From CAZPDM01 sp964585305 (GTDB lineage: Bacteria > Planctomycetota > Uabimicrobiia > Uabimicrobiales > JABWCH01), in NCBI GenBank assembly GCA_964585305.1, contig CAZPDM010000013.1:1-64000 (forward strand): a DNA stretch of 64,000 bases, read 5' to 3'. The notes below the pieces were generated by a model. The model had not been told where the DNA came from, did no database searches, and was given only the letters and a program-made list of their open reading frames with translations. The stretch's first letter is position 1, and each line of letters opens with the position of its first letter. The translations under genes and the position numbers were made by a program. Positions 52,940 through 62,204 of this stretch are shown piece by piece.

Positions 52940-54475
52940 ATGAAAATTATTGTTATTCCTGTAGAGGAAGATAAAGGTTTAGAAAGCAAAGTATCATGCT
53001 GTTGCAATAATGAAAAATATTATTTAATTATTCATGCAGATGAAAAAGGCATTTCAAGTGTAGAAAGTCTAAAAGCAAATGATAAAGCATGTAGCAAATG
53101 GTATTGTAAATTAGATGAAGTACTTAAAAATGCTGGTGCAGATGTATTGCTTCTACCTAAAATAGGCAAAAAGAAATGCAACTATTTTAAAAGTGCTAAT
53201 ATTCAGGTTGCAATTGCTGCTGGAACTACTGCTCATGAAATTTTGGAATCTTATTTGAAGGGCAATTCTCATGCTCCCGATATTTATGAATCTTGCCCAT
53301 TTTCTCACGAAGGTATGTCAACTATTGCCGCTCATGCTGGTGGTATGGATGCTGTTACTGGAAGTGTGGTAACTCCTATTTACCAAACTTCAACATTTGC
53401 TTTTGAAAATTCTTTGCAAGGTGCAAATCGTTTTGCTGGAAAAGAATCTGGCTATATTTATACCAGAATGGGCAACCCTACTGTTAGAGCACTTGAAGAC
53501 ACTGTTTCAGCTATGGAAGGCGGCTGGGGTGGTTTAGCAACTGCTTCAGGTATGGCTGCTGTTGCCACAGTTTTTGTGGCTTTTTTGGATAAGAACTCTC
53601 ATATTGTTGGAACTGACTCTGTTTATGGGCCATCGCGCAGTATTATTGAAAGAGATTTTTCCAAATTTGGAGTAGAGTTTTCTTTTGTAGATACCTCTAA
53701 TTTGGATGAAATACGCAAAGCAATGCGTCCAAATACAAAGATTCTTTATATTGAAACTCCAGCAAATCCTACAATGAAGTTGGCAGATATTGCTGCTTGT
53801 GCTGAAATTGCACATCAACACAAAGCTGTTTTAATTGTAGATAATACTTTTATGAGTCCTTATTTACAAAGACCTTTTGAAATGGGTGCAGATGTCATAG
53901 TTCATAGTATGACCAAATTTTTAAACGGACATGCTGATGTTGTCGCTGGAATGATCGTTGCTAAGACACAGGATCTTTACAAGCAAATATATAAAACCCT
54001 CATTTACTGGGGTGGTACCATGGATCCTCATCAAGCATATTTGGTATTGCGAGGTATTAAAACACTTCCTTTGCGTGTAGAAAAAGCTCAAGAAAACGCT
54101 AAAAAGCTTGCCGAATATTTGGAAAAGCATCCTAAAGTTGAATCAATTAAATATCCAGGGCTTGCCAGTTTTACACAAAGTGAATTAGTCAAAAAACAAA
54201 TGAAAGGTACTGGATCTTTGATTTGTTTCGAAGTTAAAGGTGGTATTGAAGCAGGAAGAAGATTGATTGATTCCGTACATGTATGCGCACTTGCTGTTTC
54301 TTTAGGTGGCGTAGAAAGTCTTATCCAACATCCAGCCTCGATGACACATGCTTCCATGTCTAAAGAAAATCGAGAAAAAGCAGGCATTACTGACGGTCTT
54401 ATAAGACTTGCAGTAGGCTGCGAAGAATATGATGATTTGCGTACAGATCTTGAACATGCTTTATCTAAAGCATAA
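52940..54475 (+). CDS. NifX-like domain fused to a methionine gamma-lyase-type PLP enzyme
   Basis: Residues 1 to about 115 look like a dinitrogenase iron-molybdenum cofactor (NifX/NafY/Orp) domain: KIIVIPVEED, KYYLIIHADEKG, EVLKNAGADVLLLPKIG, ANIQVAIAAGT and a closing helix. The position of the usual HFG motif carries CCCNNEKYYLI. From about 128 the chain is a full Cys/Met metabolism PLP enzyme (about 385 residues) with TPIYQTSTFAF, SGYIYTRMGNPT, LATASGMAAV, DNTFMSPYLQRP, the PLP Lys326 in HSMTKFLNGHADV, and SLGGVESLIQHPASMTHA. Substrate class: methionine, homocysteine or cystathionine/O-acetylhomoserine. It is a stand-alone gene with its own terminator. Lyases of this type normally have about 398 residues and no N-terminal domain. 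Confidence 0.78.
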   Translation: MKIIVIPVEEDKGLESKVSCCCNNEKYYLIIHADEKGISSVESLKANDKACSKWYCKLDEVLKNAGADVLLLPKIGKKKCNYFKSANIQVAIAAGTTAHEILESYLKGNSHAPDIYESCPFSHEGMSTIAAHAGGMDAVTGSVVTPIYQTSTFAFENSLQGANRFAGKESGYIYTRMGNPTVRALEDTVSAMEGGWGGLATASGMAAVATVFVAFLDKNSHIVGTDSVYGPSRSIIERDFSKFGVEFSFVDTSNLDEIRKAMRPNTKILYIETPANPTMKLADIAACAEIAHQHKAVLIVDNTFMSPYLQRPFEMGADVIVHSMTKFLNGHADVVAGMIVAKTQDLYKQIYKTLIYWGGTMDPHQAYLVLRGIKTLPLRVEKAQENAKKLAEYLEKHPKVESIKYPGLASFTQSELVKKQMKGTGSLICFEVKGGIEAGRRLIDSVHVCALAVSLGGVESLIQHPASMTHASMSKENREKAGITDGLIRLAVGCEEYDDLRTDLEHALSKA

Positions 54476-54510
54476 TTTAATAGAACTATGATTCAGTTAT
54501 TGTATTTTTC

Positions 54511-54560
54511 AAATGCTTTCGTTACTAACTTTTGATGTTAGTGTGAAAGCATTTTTTTTA
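54511..54560 (+). terminator. Terminator after the fused PLP enzyme gene
   Basis: AAATGCTTTC with TACTAAC faces GTTAGTG with GAAAGCATTT over a TTTTGAT loop, with a small internal bulge; seven or more T bases follow. Confidence 0.85.
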
Positions 54561-54575
54561 TGAAGTATTTTTTTC

Positions 54576-54621
54576 TTGACTTTTATGAATTATTATTTAT
54601 TATAATGAATATATATTCATT
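54576..54621 (+). promoter_or_regulatory. Promoter and palindromic TetR-type operator of the efflux operon
   Basis: TTGACT at 54576-54581 and TATAAT at 54601-54606 (19-base spacer). The perfect 18-base palindrome AATGAATATATATTCATT (54604-54621) overlaps the end of the -10. This is a good candidate for autoregulation by the TetR protein encoded 63 bases downstream. Confidence 0.6.
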
Positions 54622-54683
54622 TTATATAAACAATATTCGTTATTTACATAATTATTTTATCTATCTAAAGATAGGATATTATA

Positions 54684-55286
54684 ATGCCTAAATTTTCTAA
54701 AAAAGTTAGAGAAATTGTTACGGAAAATATGCGAAAGATTATTCTCGAAAAAAGCAAAGAAATTATTATTCAAGATGGTTTAGAATCCATGACAATGGAA
54801 AAATTGGCTTGTGAAGCAGAGATTTCTATAGGCAGTATTTATAATTATTTTCGGAATAAAGAAGAAATCTGTATTGGTATAATGGAAAACGAATTTATGA
54901 GGCTGTTAAATAATGTTCAAGAGATAGCAAATATGAAATTACCTCCAGTAGAAAGACTATATAAACTGACTGTTTTTATGTTTGAGAATTTTTCTAAAGC
55001 CCGACGATTGCACGAAATTATCATGCACCATCTTCCTATTCCTAGAGAAAAAATTAAAGAAGGTCATAGGCAATTAGTCAATTATATTTCCAAGATTATA
55101 CAAGAAGGTATAGATGAAAAAATATTTGCTCCTGTAGAAGTGTACTTTGCAGTATCAGCATTTTTAGGAATTCTAAGAGAATTACAATTTGATCCGGGTG
55201 ATATGTTTAAAAATATATCTCCTAAAAAACAAGCAAAACGTGTATTAGAATTTTATCTTTCAGGAATAAAATATAAGGAATCATAA
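54684..55286 (+). CDS. TetR/AcrR-family repressor
   Basis: 200 residues; the HTH lies at about 36-60: SMTMEKLACEAEISIGSIYNYFRNKEE, the TetR pattern. The C-terminal ligand and dimer domain shows no family match I can name. Three genes (regulator, membrane fusion protein, RND pump) are packed with gaps of 2 and overlap of 4 bases, so it most likely represses its own operon through the palindrome upstream and responds to a pump substrate. Confidence 0.88.
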   Translation: MPKFSKKVREIVTENMRKIILEKSKEIIIQDGLESMTMEKLACEAEISIGSIYNYFRNKEEICIGIMENEFMRLLNNVQEIANMKLPPVERLYKLTVFMFENFSKARRLHEIIMHHLPIPREKIKEGHRQLVNYISKIIQEGIDEKIFAPVEVYFAVSAFLGILRELQFDPGDMFKNISPKKQAKRVLEFYLSGIKYKES

Positions 55287-55288
55287 TA

Positions 55289-56662
55289 ATGATGAAAAAA
55301 ATTATGAAGTCTATATGGTTTTCTTTTTTTCTTTTTTTTATAGGTATTGTTGCTACAGTTATCTTAATAAAGACTGGGCCAAGTCCTCTTAAAACTCCAA
55401 TTTTAGAACAAGAACAAGTAGTCTCTGCGATAAAAGTTTCTCCTATAAATGTTATTCCCTGGATAATAGGGTATGGCGAAGCACAACCTGCAAGAACGTG
55501 GAAAGCCGTTTCCCAAGTAGGTGGAAAAATATCGTGGAAGTCTCCCAAATTGAAAAATGGAGAATTTTTTGAAGCAGGAGAATTGCTTCTATCTATAGAT
55601 GATAGTGAAATTAAATTAAAAATTCTATCCGCAGAAGCAACGATAAAGAAGATTCAAGCTAAAATGGAAGAATTGACAACGACTAAAACGAATATGATGT
55701 CTCAATTAGCAATTCTCAAAAGTATTCTAGAATTTCAGGAAAAAGAATTTAAACGCCAGCAATCACTATTGACTTCTAAGAGCGTATCTGTTGTAACGGT
55801 TGAAAATCAGGAAATAGCTGTATTACAACAACGTAATACTATAGATGGACTCGAGTCAAATTTAAGATTGCTTCCTTCTCAAATATCCTATCAGGAAGCA
55901 GAATTAGCTATAGCTCAAGCAGAGTTGGCACAAAGAAAATTAGAGTTAAATTATGCGAAAATATATGCACCATTTGATTGTAGAGTTGATAGTGCATCAG
56001 TAGAAGAACAACAATATGTTTCAATTGGACAAAATATGGTTACTGTTGATTCTATAGACGAAATGGAAATATTTCTGCAATTCAGAATGGAACAAATTGG
56101 ATTACTTTTTGCTCAACCTCCTAATAATGGAAATGGTATAGAGAAAATTTCTGAGGAAAAAAGAAAAGCAACTCCTCCGAATTGGAAAATTAGCGTTAAC
56201 ATTAGTGGATTGGCTAATTCATATTCTTGGCCAGGTCAATTTCGGCGTATTGCATCAGGCATAGATACTACAACACGTATGATAAGCATGATTGTTGGTG
56301 TTCAAGAACCCTATCGGCGGAATAATAAAATACTTGGTCCTCCTCTTGCTAAAGGTTCTTTTTGCACTGTTAAAATTGAAGGAAAAGAACAAGAAAATTT
56401 ACTAGTTCTTCCTCGCTATGCTATTCACGATGATAAGATATATATTGCAAATAAAGATTCCAGGCTGGAAATTGTTCCTATAAAAATAAATTATCATTTA
56501 GGACAATATGCGATTGTTGGGAAAGGATTAAATATTGGAGATTTAGTTATTCTTAATGATCTAGTTCCAGCAGTTTCAGGAATGAAACTTCAGCTTGTTA
56601 TGGATGAAAATTTTTATCAACAAGCAAATACTGAGCTTAGCGGAAAAGAGGTAGTAAAATGA
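55289..56662 (+). CDS. Membrane fusion protein of an RND efflux pump
   Basis: N-terminal anchor (IWFSFFLFFIGIVATVILI). Lipoyl-like halves (VSQVGGKISWKSPKLKNGEFFEAGELLLSIDD and KIYAPFDCRVDSASVEEQQYVSIG) flank a long coiled-coil hairpin (residues about 105-220). Beta-barrel and membrane-proximal domains follow. It links the pump below to an outer-membrane channel; no TolC-type gene is in the window. Four-base overlap (ATGA) with the pump gene. Confidence 0.85.
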   Translation: MMKKIMKSIWFSFFLFFIGIVATVILIKTGPSPLKTPILEQEQVVSAIKVSPINVIPWIIGYGEAQPARTWKAVSQVGGKISWKSPKLKNGEFFEAGELLLSIDDSEIKLKILSAEATIKKIQAKMEELTTTKTNMMSQLAILKSILEFQEKEFKRQQSLLTSKSVSVVTVENQEIAVLQQRNTIDGLESNLRLLPSQISYQEAELAIAQAELAQRKLELNYAKIYAPFDCRVDSASVEEQQYVSIGQNMVTVDSIDEMEIFLQFRMEQIGLLFAQPPNNGNGIEKISEEKRKATPPNWKISVNISGLANSYSWPGQFRRIASGIDTTTRMISMIVGVQEPYRRNNKILGPPLAKGSFCTVKIEGKEQENLLVLPRYAIHDDKIYIANKDSRLEIVPIKINYHLGQYAIVGKGLNIGDLVILNDLVPAVSGMKLQLVMDENFYQQANTELSGKEVVK

Positions 56663-59600
56663 TCAGATATTTTATACGACATCCTACAGCCTCTAATTTG
56701 TTGATGATATTTTTTTTGATTTTAGGATTGTTAGTTTTAAGCCATATCAGACGAGCAGGTATGCCAGATTTTACTACAAATGCTTTACAAATTAGTGCTA
56801 ATTATCCTGGAGCTACTGCTGAAGAAATAGAAGAAGCCATTGCTGTTCCAATTGAAGACGCTCTTGGAAAAGTTAATAATATAAAAAAAATTACTACAAC
56901 TGCGATGGAAGGCATGGTTTCTATAACTGTTGAGTTGCTTGATAATGCTGACTATCAGGAAGTATACAATGATGTGAAGACTGAAGTTGATGCAATTACC
57001 TCTTTTCCTAATCAATTAGAAAAGCTCATTATTAAACCGCAAAATCGCTTGGATCAAATTATTAGTTTGGCAATTTATGGTGATTTATCAATAAATGATC
57101 TTAAGAGCTATTGCGAAGATTTTAAAGATAAATTGATGGAATTGGGAGGAGGCATTCAGGTTGAAGTTAGCGGATTTGCTCAACGTGAATTTCGAATAGA
57201 ATTATTACCCATAGCATTGCATACTTATAAACTTAGCATCAATACTATTGCTCAAATTATAATTAGTCAAAATATAGATTTGCCTTCCGGGACATTAGAA
57301 ACTGGAGAGCAAGATATTAAACTTCGTTTTAGCGATCGTCGCAAAACGATTCAAGATGTTTCTTCAATACGTGTTTTATCTAGCGCGTCTGGAGCTGAAA
57401 TATTATTGGGAGATATTGCAAAAATTAGTGAATGCTTTGAAGCAAACGAAAATAAAGTGTTGTTTAATGGCTATCGTGCTGGAATTTTAAGTGTTTCCAA
57501 AAGCAAAAGTGCTGACAGTTTGAAAATTTATGCTAAAGTAATGGCTTTATTAGAAGAAGAAAAGACAAAAGTTCCTTCTGGAATAAAATTTGCCATTACA
57601 AGAGATCGCGCTAGTGATATACAGGCCAGACTTAATATGGTATATTTAAATGCCTTTCAGGGATTTTTTTTAGTTTTTGCTGCCTTATGGTTATTTTTGA
57701 ATTTGAAACTTTCAATATGGGTATCTATGGGGTTGCCAGTATCATTTTTAGGCGGGCTTTTTATTATGCACATTTTTGGCATATCCCTTAATATGATTTC
57801 TACCTTTGCTTTGATCATTGCACTTGGTCTTATTATGGACGATGCTATTGTAATCGCTGAAAATATTGCGGTGCATCTTAAAAAAGGCGAATCCGCTTTT
57901 GATGCTGCTGTAAATGGTGTAAAAGAAATTGGAAATGGAGTTTGTTCAAGTTTTCTTACTACAATTTGTGTATTTGCTCCATTGATGTTTTTAAGTGGGC
58001 AAATAGGAAAAATTCTTTGCGTTATTCCTCTTACACTAACTATTATTTTATCAGTGAGTCTTTTCGAAGCCTTTTTTATTTTACCTAATCATTTATCTCA
58101 TTCTTTTAAAAATGGGATGCCCAAGGAAAATATTTATCGTAAAAAAATTGATCAATTTATTTCTTTTTTATCTTTAAATGTTGTAGAAAAATTGTGTAGA
58201 AATTTGGTTTCATATCGTTATTTATTTCTCACTAGTATACTAGTAATATTTATTTTTTCAGTTGGAATGTTTCCTGCGGGGTACTTAAAATTTTTAGTAT
58301 TTCCTAGTGTGGACAGCGATACGGCAGTATGCAAAGTTATGCTTGCGCCAGGAAGTTCGATGAAACAAAGTGAACGTGCTTCAGAGCAATTATGTAAAGC
58401 TGCGGAGCGAATGAATCAAATTCTAACTAAACGACAGCCGCAAGAAAAACAATTGGTAAAATTTGTCTCTGTCAATTTTAGTGCAAATTCTGATTACAGA
58501 GATAGTGGGGCACATCTTTTTACTGTTTATGTTGATTTGCTGGCTGGAGATGAAAGAAAAAGCACTTTAGATGAAATCCTTCATGTTTGGCGACAGGAAG
58601 CTGGAGATATTCCGGGAGCGTTGAGTATAAAATTTGAAGATATGGCAATGGGTCCTGGAGGAAAAGCCATTGAATTAAGATTGCACGGAAAAGATTTATC
58701 TGTTTTAAAACTAGCAGCAAGTGCTTTACGTAGCAAACTTTCTTCGTATTCTGGAGTTTTTGATGTAACGGATAGTATGACGTTAGGAAAACCTGAAATT
58801 GTAATGTCTTTAAAACCTGGTGCATTAAAACTTGGGTTTACTGCTACAAATATAGCTCAACAATTAAGAGCCGCATACCAAGGCGAAAAGGCTGATGAAT
58901 TACAAATTGGAAGCGATAATTATGAATTTAATGTTAAGATGGCTTATAATATTTCAGAGAATTTATATAACTTTGATAATTTTCAATTAACAACTTCAAC
59001 AGGTATTAAAGTCCCCTTGCTGAATGTAGTTAATTTACGATATGCTCGCGGACTTTCCAGTATCAATCGATATAATAGTAAACGTACAGTAACAGTTTCT
59101 GCAAATGTCAACGATGCTATCGCAAATGCGCAAGATGTTTGTAACGATTTAACAAAAAATTATTTTCCTGACTTTGTAAAAAAATATCCTAGTATTACCT
59201 ATTCTTTTGGCGGGCAAGTTGAAGCAGGAAGTGAAACCGGTAGCTCTATGGGACAGGCTTTTCTCATAGGAATTATTGGTATTTTTATTATTCTGTCGCT
59301 ACAATTTGGAACTTTTATTGAACCGTTAATTGTGATGGCTACTATTCCATTGTCGATAATTGGAATTGTTTGGGGACATATTTTATTTGGCAGATCCTTT
59401 GATATGCAAGGCGTAATTGGAATGGTTTCCCTTGCAGGGATTGTGGTGAACAATTCAATTTTGTTAATGGATTTTATTAAAATGCGTGAGGCAGAAGGAA
59501 TGATTCCTCAAGAGGCAGCATGTAAAGCCTCCAGCGATAGATTCCGTCCAATTATGTTGACTAGCTTGACTACGATTGCAGGCTTATTGCCAATTCTTTC

Positions 59601-59745
59601 GGAAAAGAGCTTGCAAGCACAAATGGTAATTCCTCTTGCTTTAACTATAGTATGTGGGTTGCTCACATCAACTTTGTTAGTGCTATTTGTTACTCCCTCA
59701 TTATATCTAGTAGTACAGGATTTTCGTTCATTTATGAAAAAATGA
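56659..59745 (+). CDS. RND efflux transporter (AcrB-like, HAE-type)
   Basis: 1028 residues, normal for AcrB-class pumps. The two periplasmic halves are recognisable (NYPGATAEEIEEAIAVPIED near residue 50; FGGQVEAGSETG near 850). The proton-relay aspartates are present in GLIMDDAIVIAEN in TM4, and GIVVNNSILLMDFIKMRE lies in TM10. It exports drugs, bile-like detergents or lipophilic compounds with the fusion protein encoded just before it. RND pumps of this group are often regulated by TetR proteins, as seen here. Confidence 0.9.
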   Translation: MIRYFIRHPTASNLLMIFFLILGLLVLSHIRRAGMPDFTTNALQISANYPGATAEEIEEAIAVPIEDALGKVNNIKKITTTAMEGMVSITVELLDNADYQEVYNDVKTEVDAITSFPNQLEKLIIKPQNRLDQIISLAIYGDLSINDLKSYCEDFKDKLMELGGGIQVEVSGFAQREFRIELLPIALHTYKLSINTIAQIIISQNIDLPSGTLETGEQDIKLRFSDRRKTIQDVSSIRVLSSASGAEILLGDIAKISECFEANENKVLFNGYRAGILSVSKSKSADSLKIYAKVMALLEEEKTKVPSGIKFAITRDRASDIQARLNMVYLNAFQGFFLVFAALWLFLNLKLSIWVSMGLPVSFLGGLFIMHIFGISLNMISTFALIIALGLIMDDAIVIAENIAVHLKKGESAFDAAVNGVKEIGNGVCSSFLTTICVFAPLMFLSGQIGKILCVIPLTLTIILSVSLFEAFFILPNHLSHSFKNGMPKENIYRKKIDQFISFLSLNVVEKLCRNLVSYRYLFLTSILVIFIFSVGMFPAGYLKFLVFPSVDSDTAVCKVMLAPGSSMKQSERASEQLCKAAERMNQILTKRQPQEKQLVKFVSVNFSANSDYRDSGAHLFTVYVDLLAGDERKSTLDEILHVWRQEAGDIPGALSIKFEDMAMGPGGKAIELRLHGKDLSVLKLAASALRSKLSSYSGVFDVTDSMTLGKPEIVMSLKPGALKLGFTATNIAQQLRAAYQGEKADELQIGSDNYEFNVKMAYNISENLYNFDNFQLTTSTGIKVPLLNVVNLRYARGLSSINRYNSKRTVTVSANVNDAIANAQDVCNDLTKNYFPDFVKKYPSITYSFGGQVEAGSETGSSMGQAFLIGIIGIFIILSLQFGTFIEPLIVMATIPLSIIGIVWGHILFGRSFDMQGVIGMVSLAGIVVNNSILLMDFIKMREAEGMIPQEAACKASSDRFRPIMLTSLTTIAGLLPILSEKSLQAQMVIPLALTIVCGLLTSTLLVLFVTPSLYLVVQDFRSFMKK

Positions 59746-59768
59746 ATTTCAGTTAGCGAATGAAAACA

Positions 59769-59806
59769 CTTAGCAAGAAATTTCAGAATCTGAATTTCTT
59801 GCTAAG
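59769..59806 (+). terminator. Terminator after the RND operon
   Basis: CTTAGCAAGAAATT and AATTTCTTGCTAAG form a perfect 14-base stem with a 10-base loop, followed by AAATTATTGAATTTTTT. The sigma-54 activator starts just after it. Confidence 0.75.
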
Positions 59807-59827
59807 AAATTATTGAATTTTTTAGAA

Positions 59828-61243
59828 ATGGAACCAGAAATAATGGTGTGTAAATTAAAAAAAGAACCAAATACTCAAAATAAATCGAAAAGTCATCTAA
59901 GTACAGCTAACGCTAATGCTATTTTACAAAGTATTTCTGATGGTGTGTTTACTGTTGATACCAATTGGAAAGTAACTTCTTTCAATCGAGCTGCTGAAGA
60001 AATTACAGGAATTTCACCAAGCGAAGCTATAGGAAAATATTGTTTTGAAGTCTTTCGATCTAGTATGTGTGAAACAGAATGTGCATTGCGTAAGACATTA
60101 GAAACAGGAAATCCTATTGTTAATAAATCATGTTTTATTATTGACGCTCAAGGAAACCATATTCCAATTAGTGTATCTACAGCTGTACTTAAAGATGATG
60201 AAGGAAATATAATTGGAGGAGCAGAGACATTTCGTGATCTAAGCGATGTAGAAGACTTACGTAAAAAGGTAGAAGGTATTTTTAAAATTGGAGATATTAT
60301 TAGTCGTAGTCATACTATGAAAAAGGTATCTGTTATTTTACCTTCGATTGCAGCTAGTGATAGTACTGTTCTTATTCAAGGGGAAACTGGAACTGGAAAA
60401 GAACTTTTGGCTCGCGCAATTCATTATTCAGGAAGACGTAAGGAAAAACCTTTTATTGCCATAAATTGTGGAGCATTACCAGATACTCTTTTAGAATCCG
60501 AGCTATTTGGTTATAAAGCAGGAGCATTTACTGGAGCAAACAAAGATAAGCCTGGACGTTTTGCCTTAGCAGAAGGCGGAACATTATTTCTGGATGAAAT
60601 TGGAGAAATCAGCCAAATGCTTCAAGTAAAGTTGCTTCGAGTTCTGCAAGAAAAAAATTATGATCCACTTGGTGCAACTCAATCTGCAAAAGCTGATGTA
60701 AGGATTGTTGCCGCGACTCATAAAGATATTTATTCTTTAGTTAAACAAGGCCTTTTTAGAGAAGACTTGTTTTATCGTATTCACGTAATTAGAATTGATC
60801 TTCCTCCACTAAGAGAAAGAAAAGAAGATATTCCTTTATTACTTGATCATTTTATTGCAAAATTTAATAAAATCCAACGTAAAAATATTGCAGGGATAAC
60901 TCAAGAATCTCTTGCTTTGCTTATGTCTTACAATTGGCCTGGTAATATTAGAGAATTAGAAAATTTTATTGAACGGGCATTTATTCTTTGTTCTGAGGGA
61001 ATGATTGAACCAAAACATTTGTCAGAAAATTTTAGTTACTCGGAGACTAAAGTTCTAGTCTCACCATTTCATATTTCCGCTATTAAGCAAACGATTGAAG
61101 CAGAGGCAATTTTAGAAGCTTTAAAAAGAAATAATTTCAATCGTTTGGCGGCTGCAAAAGAATTGGGAATTCATAAAAGTACGTTTTTTCGTAAAATTAA
61201 ATCATTAGGAATATCTCTTCCTTCTAAACAAGAAGAAAACTAA
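59828..61243 (+). CDS. Sigma-54-dependent activator with PAS domain (ORP-cluster type)
   Basis: Three parts: an N-terminal PAS domain (ILQSISDGVFTVDTNWKVTS, with Cys-containing YCFEVFRSSMCETECALRK in the loop), an AAA+ sigma-54 activation domain (Walker A GETGTGKE near 186, GAFTGA near 234, Walker B GGTLFLDEIGE), and a Fis-type HTH (FNRLAAAKELGIHKSTFFRKIKSL). The Cys-rich PAS loop might sense redox or metal. A -24/-12 promoter and an inverted repeat lie ahead of the next operon, so it probably activates that operon. The ATG at 59828 is a choice: another ATG lies 15 bases later and a TTG 15 earlier; none has a strong ribosome site. Confidence 0.85.
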   Translation: MEPEIMVCKLKKEPNTQNKSKSHLSTANANAILQSISDGVFTVDTNWKVTSFNRAAEEITGISPSEAIGKYCFEVFRSSMCETECALRKTLETGNPIVNKSCFIIDAQGNHIPISVSTAVLKDDEGNIIGGAETFRDLSDVEDLRKKVEGIFKIGDIISRSHTMKKVSVILPSIAASDSTVLIQGETGTGKELLARAIHYSGRRKEKPFIAINCGALPDTLLESELFGYKAGAFTGANKDKPGRFALAEGGTLFLDEIGEISQMLQVKLLRVLQEKNYDPLGATQSAKADVRIVAATHKDIYSLVKQGLFREDLFYRIHVIRIDLPPLRERKEDIPLLLDHFIAKFNKIQRKNIAGITQESLALLMSYNWPGNIRELENFIERAFILCSEGMIEPKHLSENFSYSETKVLVSPFHISAIKQTIEAEAILEALKRNNFNRLAAAKELGIHKSTFFRKIKSLGISLPSKQEEN

Positions 61244-61245
61244 AG

Positions 61246-61272
61246 GACTAAGTTACACTTAGTCTTTTTTTT
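61246..61272 (+). terminator. Terminator after the sigma-54 activator
   Basis: GACTAAGT-TAC-ACTTAGTC perfect stem with an eight-T run, 3 bases after the stop codon. Confidence 0.92.
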
Positions 61273-61292
61273 GCTACTTAAATAAAAAAATG

Positions 61293-61310
61293 AGTCGCAT
61301 TTTTGCGACT
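61293..61310 (+). promoter_or_regulatory. Candidate upstream activator site (inverted repeat)
   Basis: AGTCGCA-TTTT-TGCGACT, a perfect 7-bp inverted repeat. Its centre is about 87 bases ahead of the start predicted from the -24/-12 element, the usual range for an enhancer site of a Fis-type activator. No T-run follows, so terminator function is unlikely. Confidence 0.6.
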
Positions 61311-61362
61311 TATATAATTTGAATTACTTGATAAAATCAGCTTTCTACCGATTTATTTTATA

Positions 61363-61378
61363 TGGCATACATTTTGCT
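61363..61378 (+). promoter_or_regulatory. Sigma-54 (-24/-12) promoter of the ORP-like operon
   Basis: TGGCATACATTTTGCT: GG (61364-61365) and GC (61376-61377) separated by exactly 10 bases, close to the consensus TGGCAC-N5-TTGCW. Transcription should begin near 61389. The gene directly upstream encodes a sigma-54 activator, which supports the call. Confidence 0.8.
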
Positions 61379-61484
61379 AGTTAAATGCTAATTAAAATAG
61401 AAGTGCGAGAATGTACCATCTTTTTAGAAGTGGTATTCGAAAAAATAATTTTATAACCGTTATTTTCGAGATAGGGGGAATTCT

Positions 61485-61859
61485 GTGAAAGTCGCCATTA
61501 CAATTTGGAATGAGCATATTTCTCCTGTTTTTGATGTATGTAAAAAAATGCTTATTTTAGATATTCAGGATAAGAAGATTATTTCGCAAAGAGAAGAAAA
61601 TTTTATTGATGACGATCCTTTAAAAAAAATATCTCAATTAAGTTATTTTTCTATTCATACATTGATTTGTGGGGCAATATCAAAAAACTTAGCCGATGAA
61701 CTTTCTTCTTTAAATATCAAAATTATCCCTTTTATCTCTGGAAAAATAGAAAATGTTATTTTCGCTTATATTTCCGACCAATTATTAGAAAGTTCTTTTC
61801 TTATGCCAGGATGCAGGAAGAGATGCCAAAGGCGAAAAAGAAATTGTTGTAAAAAATAA
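61485..61859 (+). CDS. NifX-like dinitrogenase Fe-Mo cofactor-domain protein, Cys/Arg-rich tail
   Basis: GTG start after AGGGGGAATTCT. Residues 1-105 have the NifX/Orp fold pattern: KVAITIWNEHISPVFDVCKKMLILDI, LICGAISKNLADEL, NIKIIPFISGKIE and a closing helix. The last 15 or so residues are unusual: GCRKRCQRRKRNCCKK, Cys- and Arg/Lys-rich. These domains bind Fe-Mo or Mo-Cu clusters. First gene behind the sigma-54 promoter. Confidence 0.78.
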   Translation: MKVAITIWNEHISPVFDVCKKMLILDIQDKKIISQREENFIDDDPLKKISQLSYFSIHTLICGAISKNLADELSSLNIKIIPFISGKIENVIFAYISDQLLESSFLMPGCRKRCQRRKRNCCKK

Positions 61860-61883
61860 AAAAAATTTTTGAAAGGAAATGTT

Positions 61884-62174
61884 ATGCCAGGAAAAAATGG
61901 AATGGGTCCTAATGGATTAGGGCCAATGACAGGACGTGCTGCTGGATATTGTGCAAGAAATCATAATTTGGGGCAATTCGGATTTCAAGGGAGAAGGCGA
62001 AATTGTTTTTGTCAAAATAATATTCCAGGCTGGAGATGGGCAAATCAAAATATTCCACCAAATGTTGAATACGAAAAAAATTATTTAACAATACAAGCTC
62101 AGGAAATAGAAAAACAGTTATCTCAAATTAAAAATCGTCTATCTGAAATAGAATCTGCTGAAAAGCAAAAATAA
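61884..62174 (+). CDS. DUF5320-like small protein
   Basis: N-terminal signature MPGKNGMGPNGLGPMTGRAA, followed by GYCARN, matches the DUF5320 family (Gly/Met/Pro-rich, then GR-x-x-G-x-C). The middle is basic and has CFCQNN; the C-terminus (about 57-96) is a coiled coil with ILTIQAQEIEKQLSQIKN-like heptads. The ATG at 61884 has AAAGGAAATGTT; an upstream TTG does not. Members are often next to ORP/MinD-ferredoxin genes, as here. Function unknown. Confidence 0.75.
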   Translation: MPGKNGMGPNGLGPMTGRAAGYCARNHNLGQFGFQGRRRNCFCQNNIPGWRWANQNIPPNVEYEKNYLTIQAQEIEKQLSQIKNRLSEIESAEKQK

Positions 62175-62204
62175 TAAAGACTACAAAGACAAAGGAGTCT
62201 AAGC

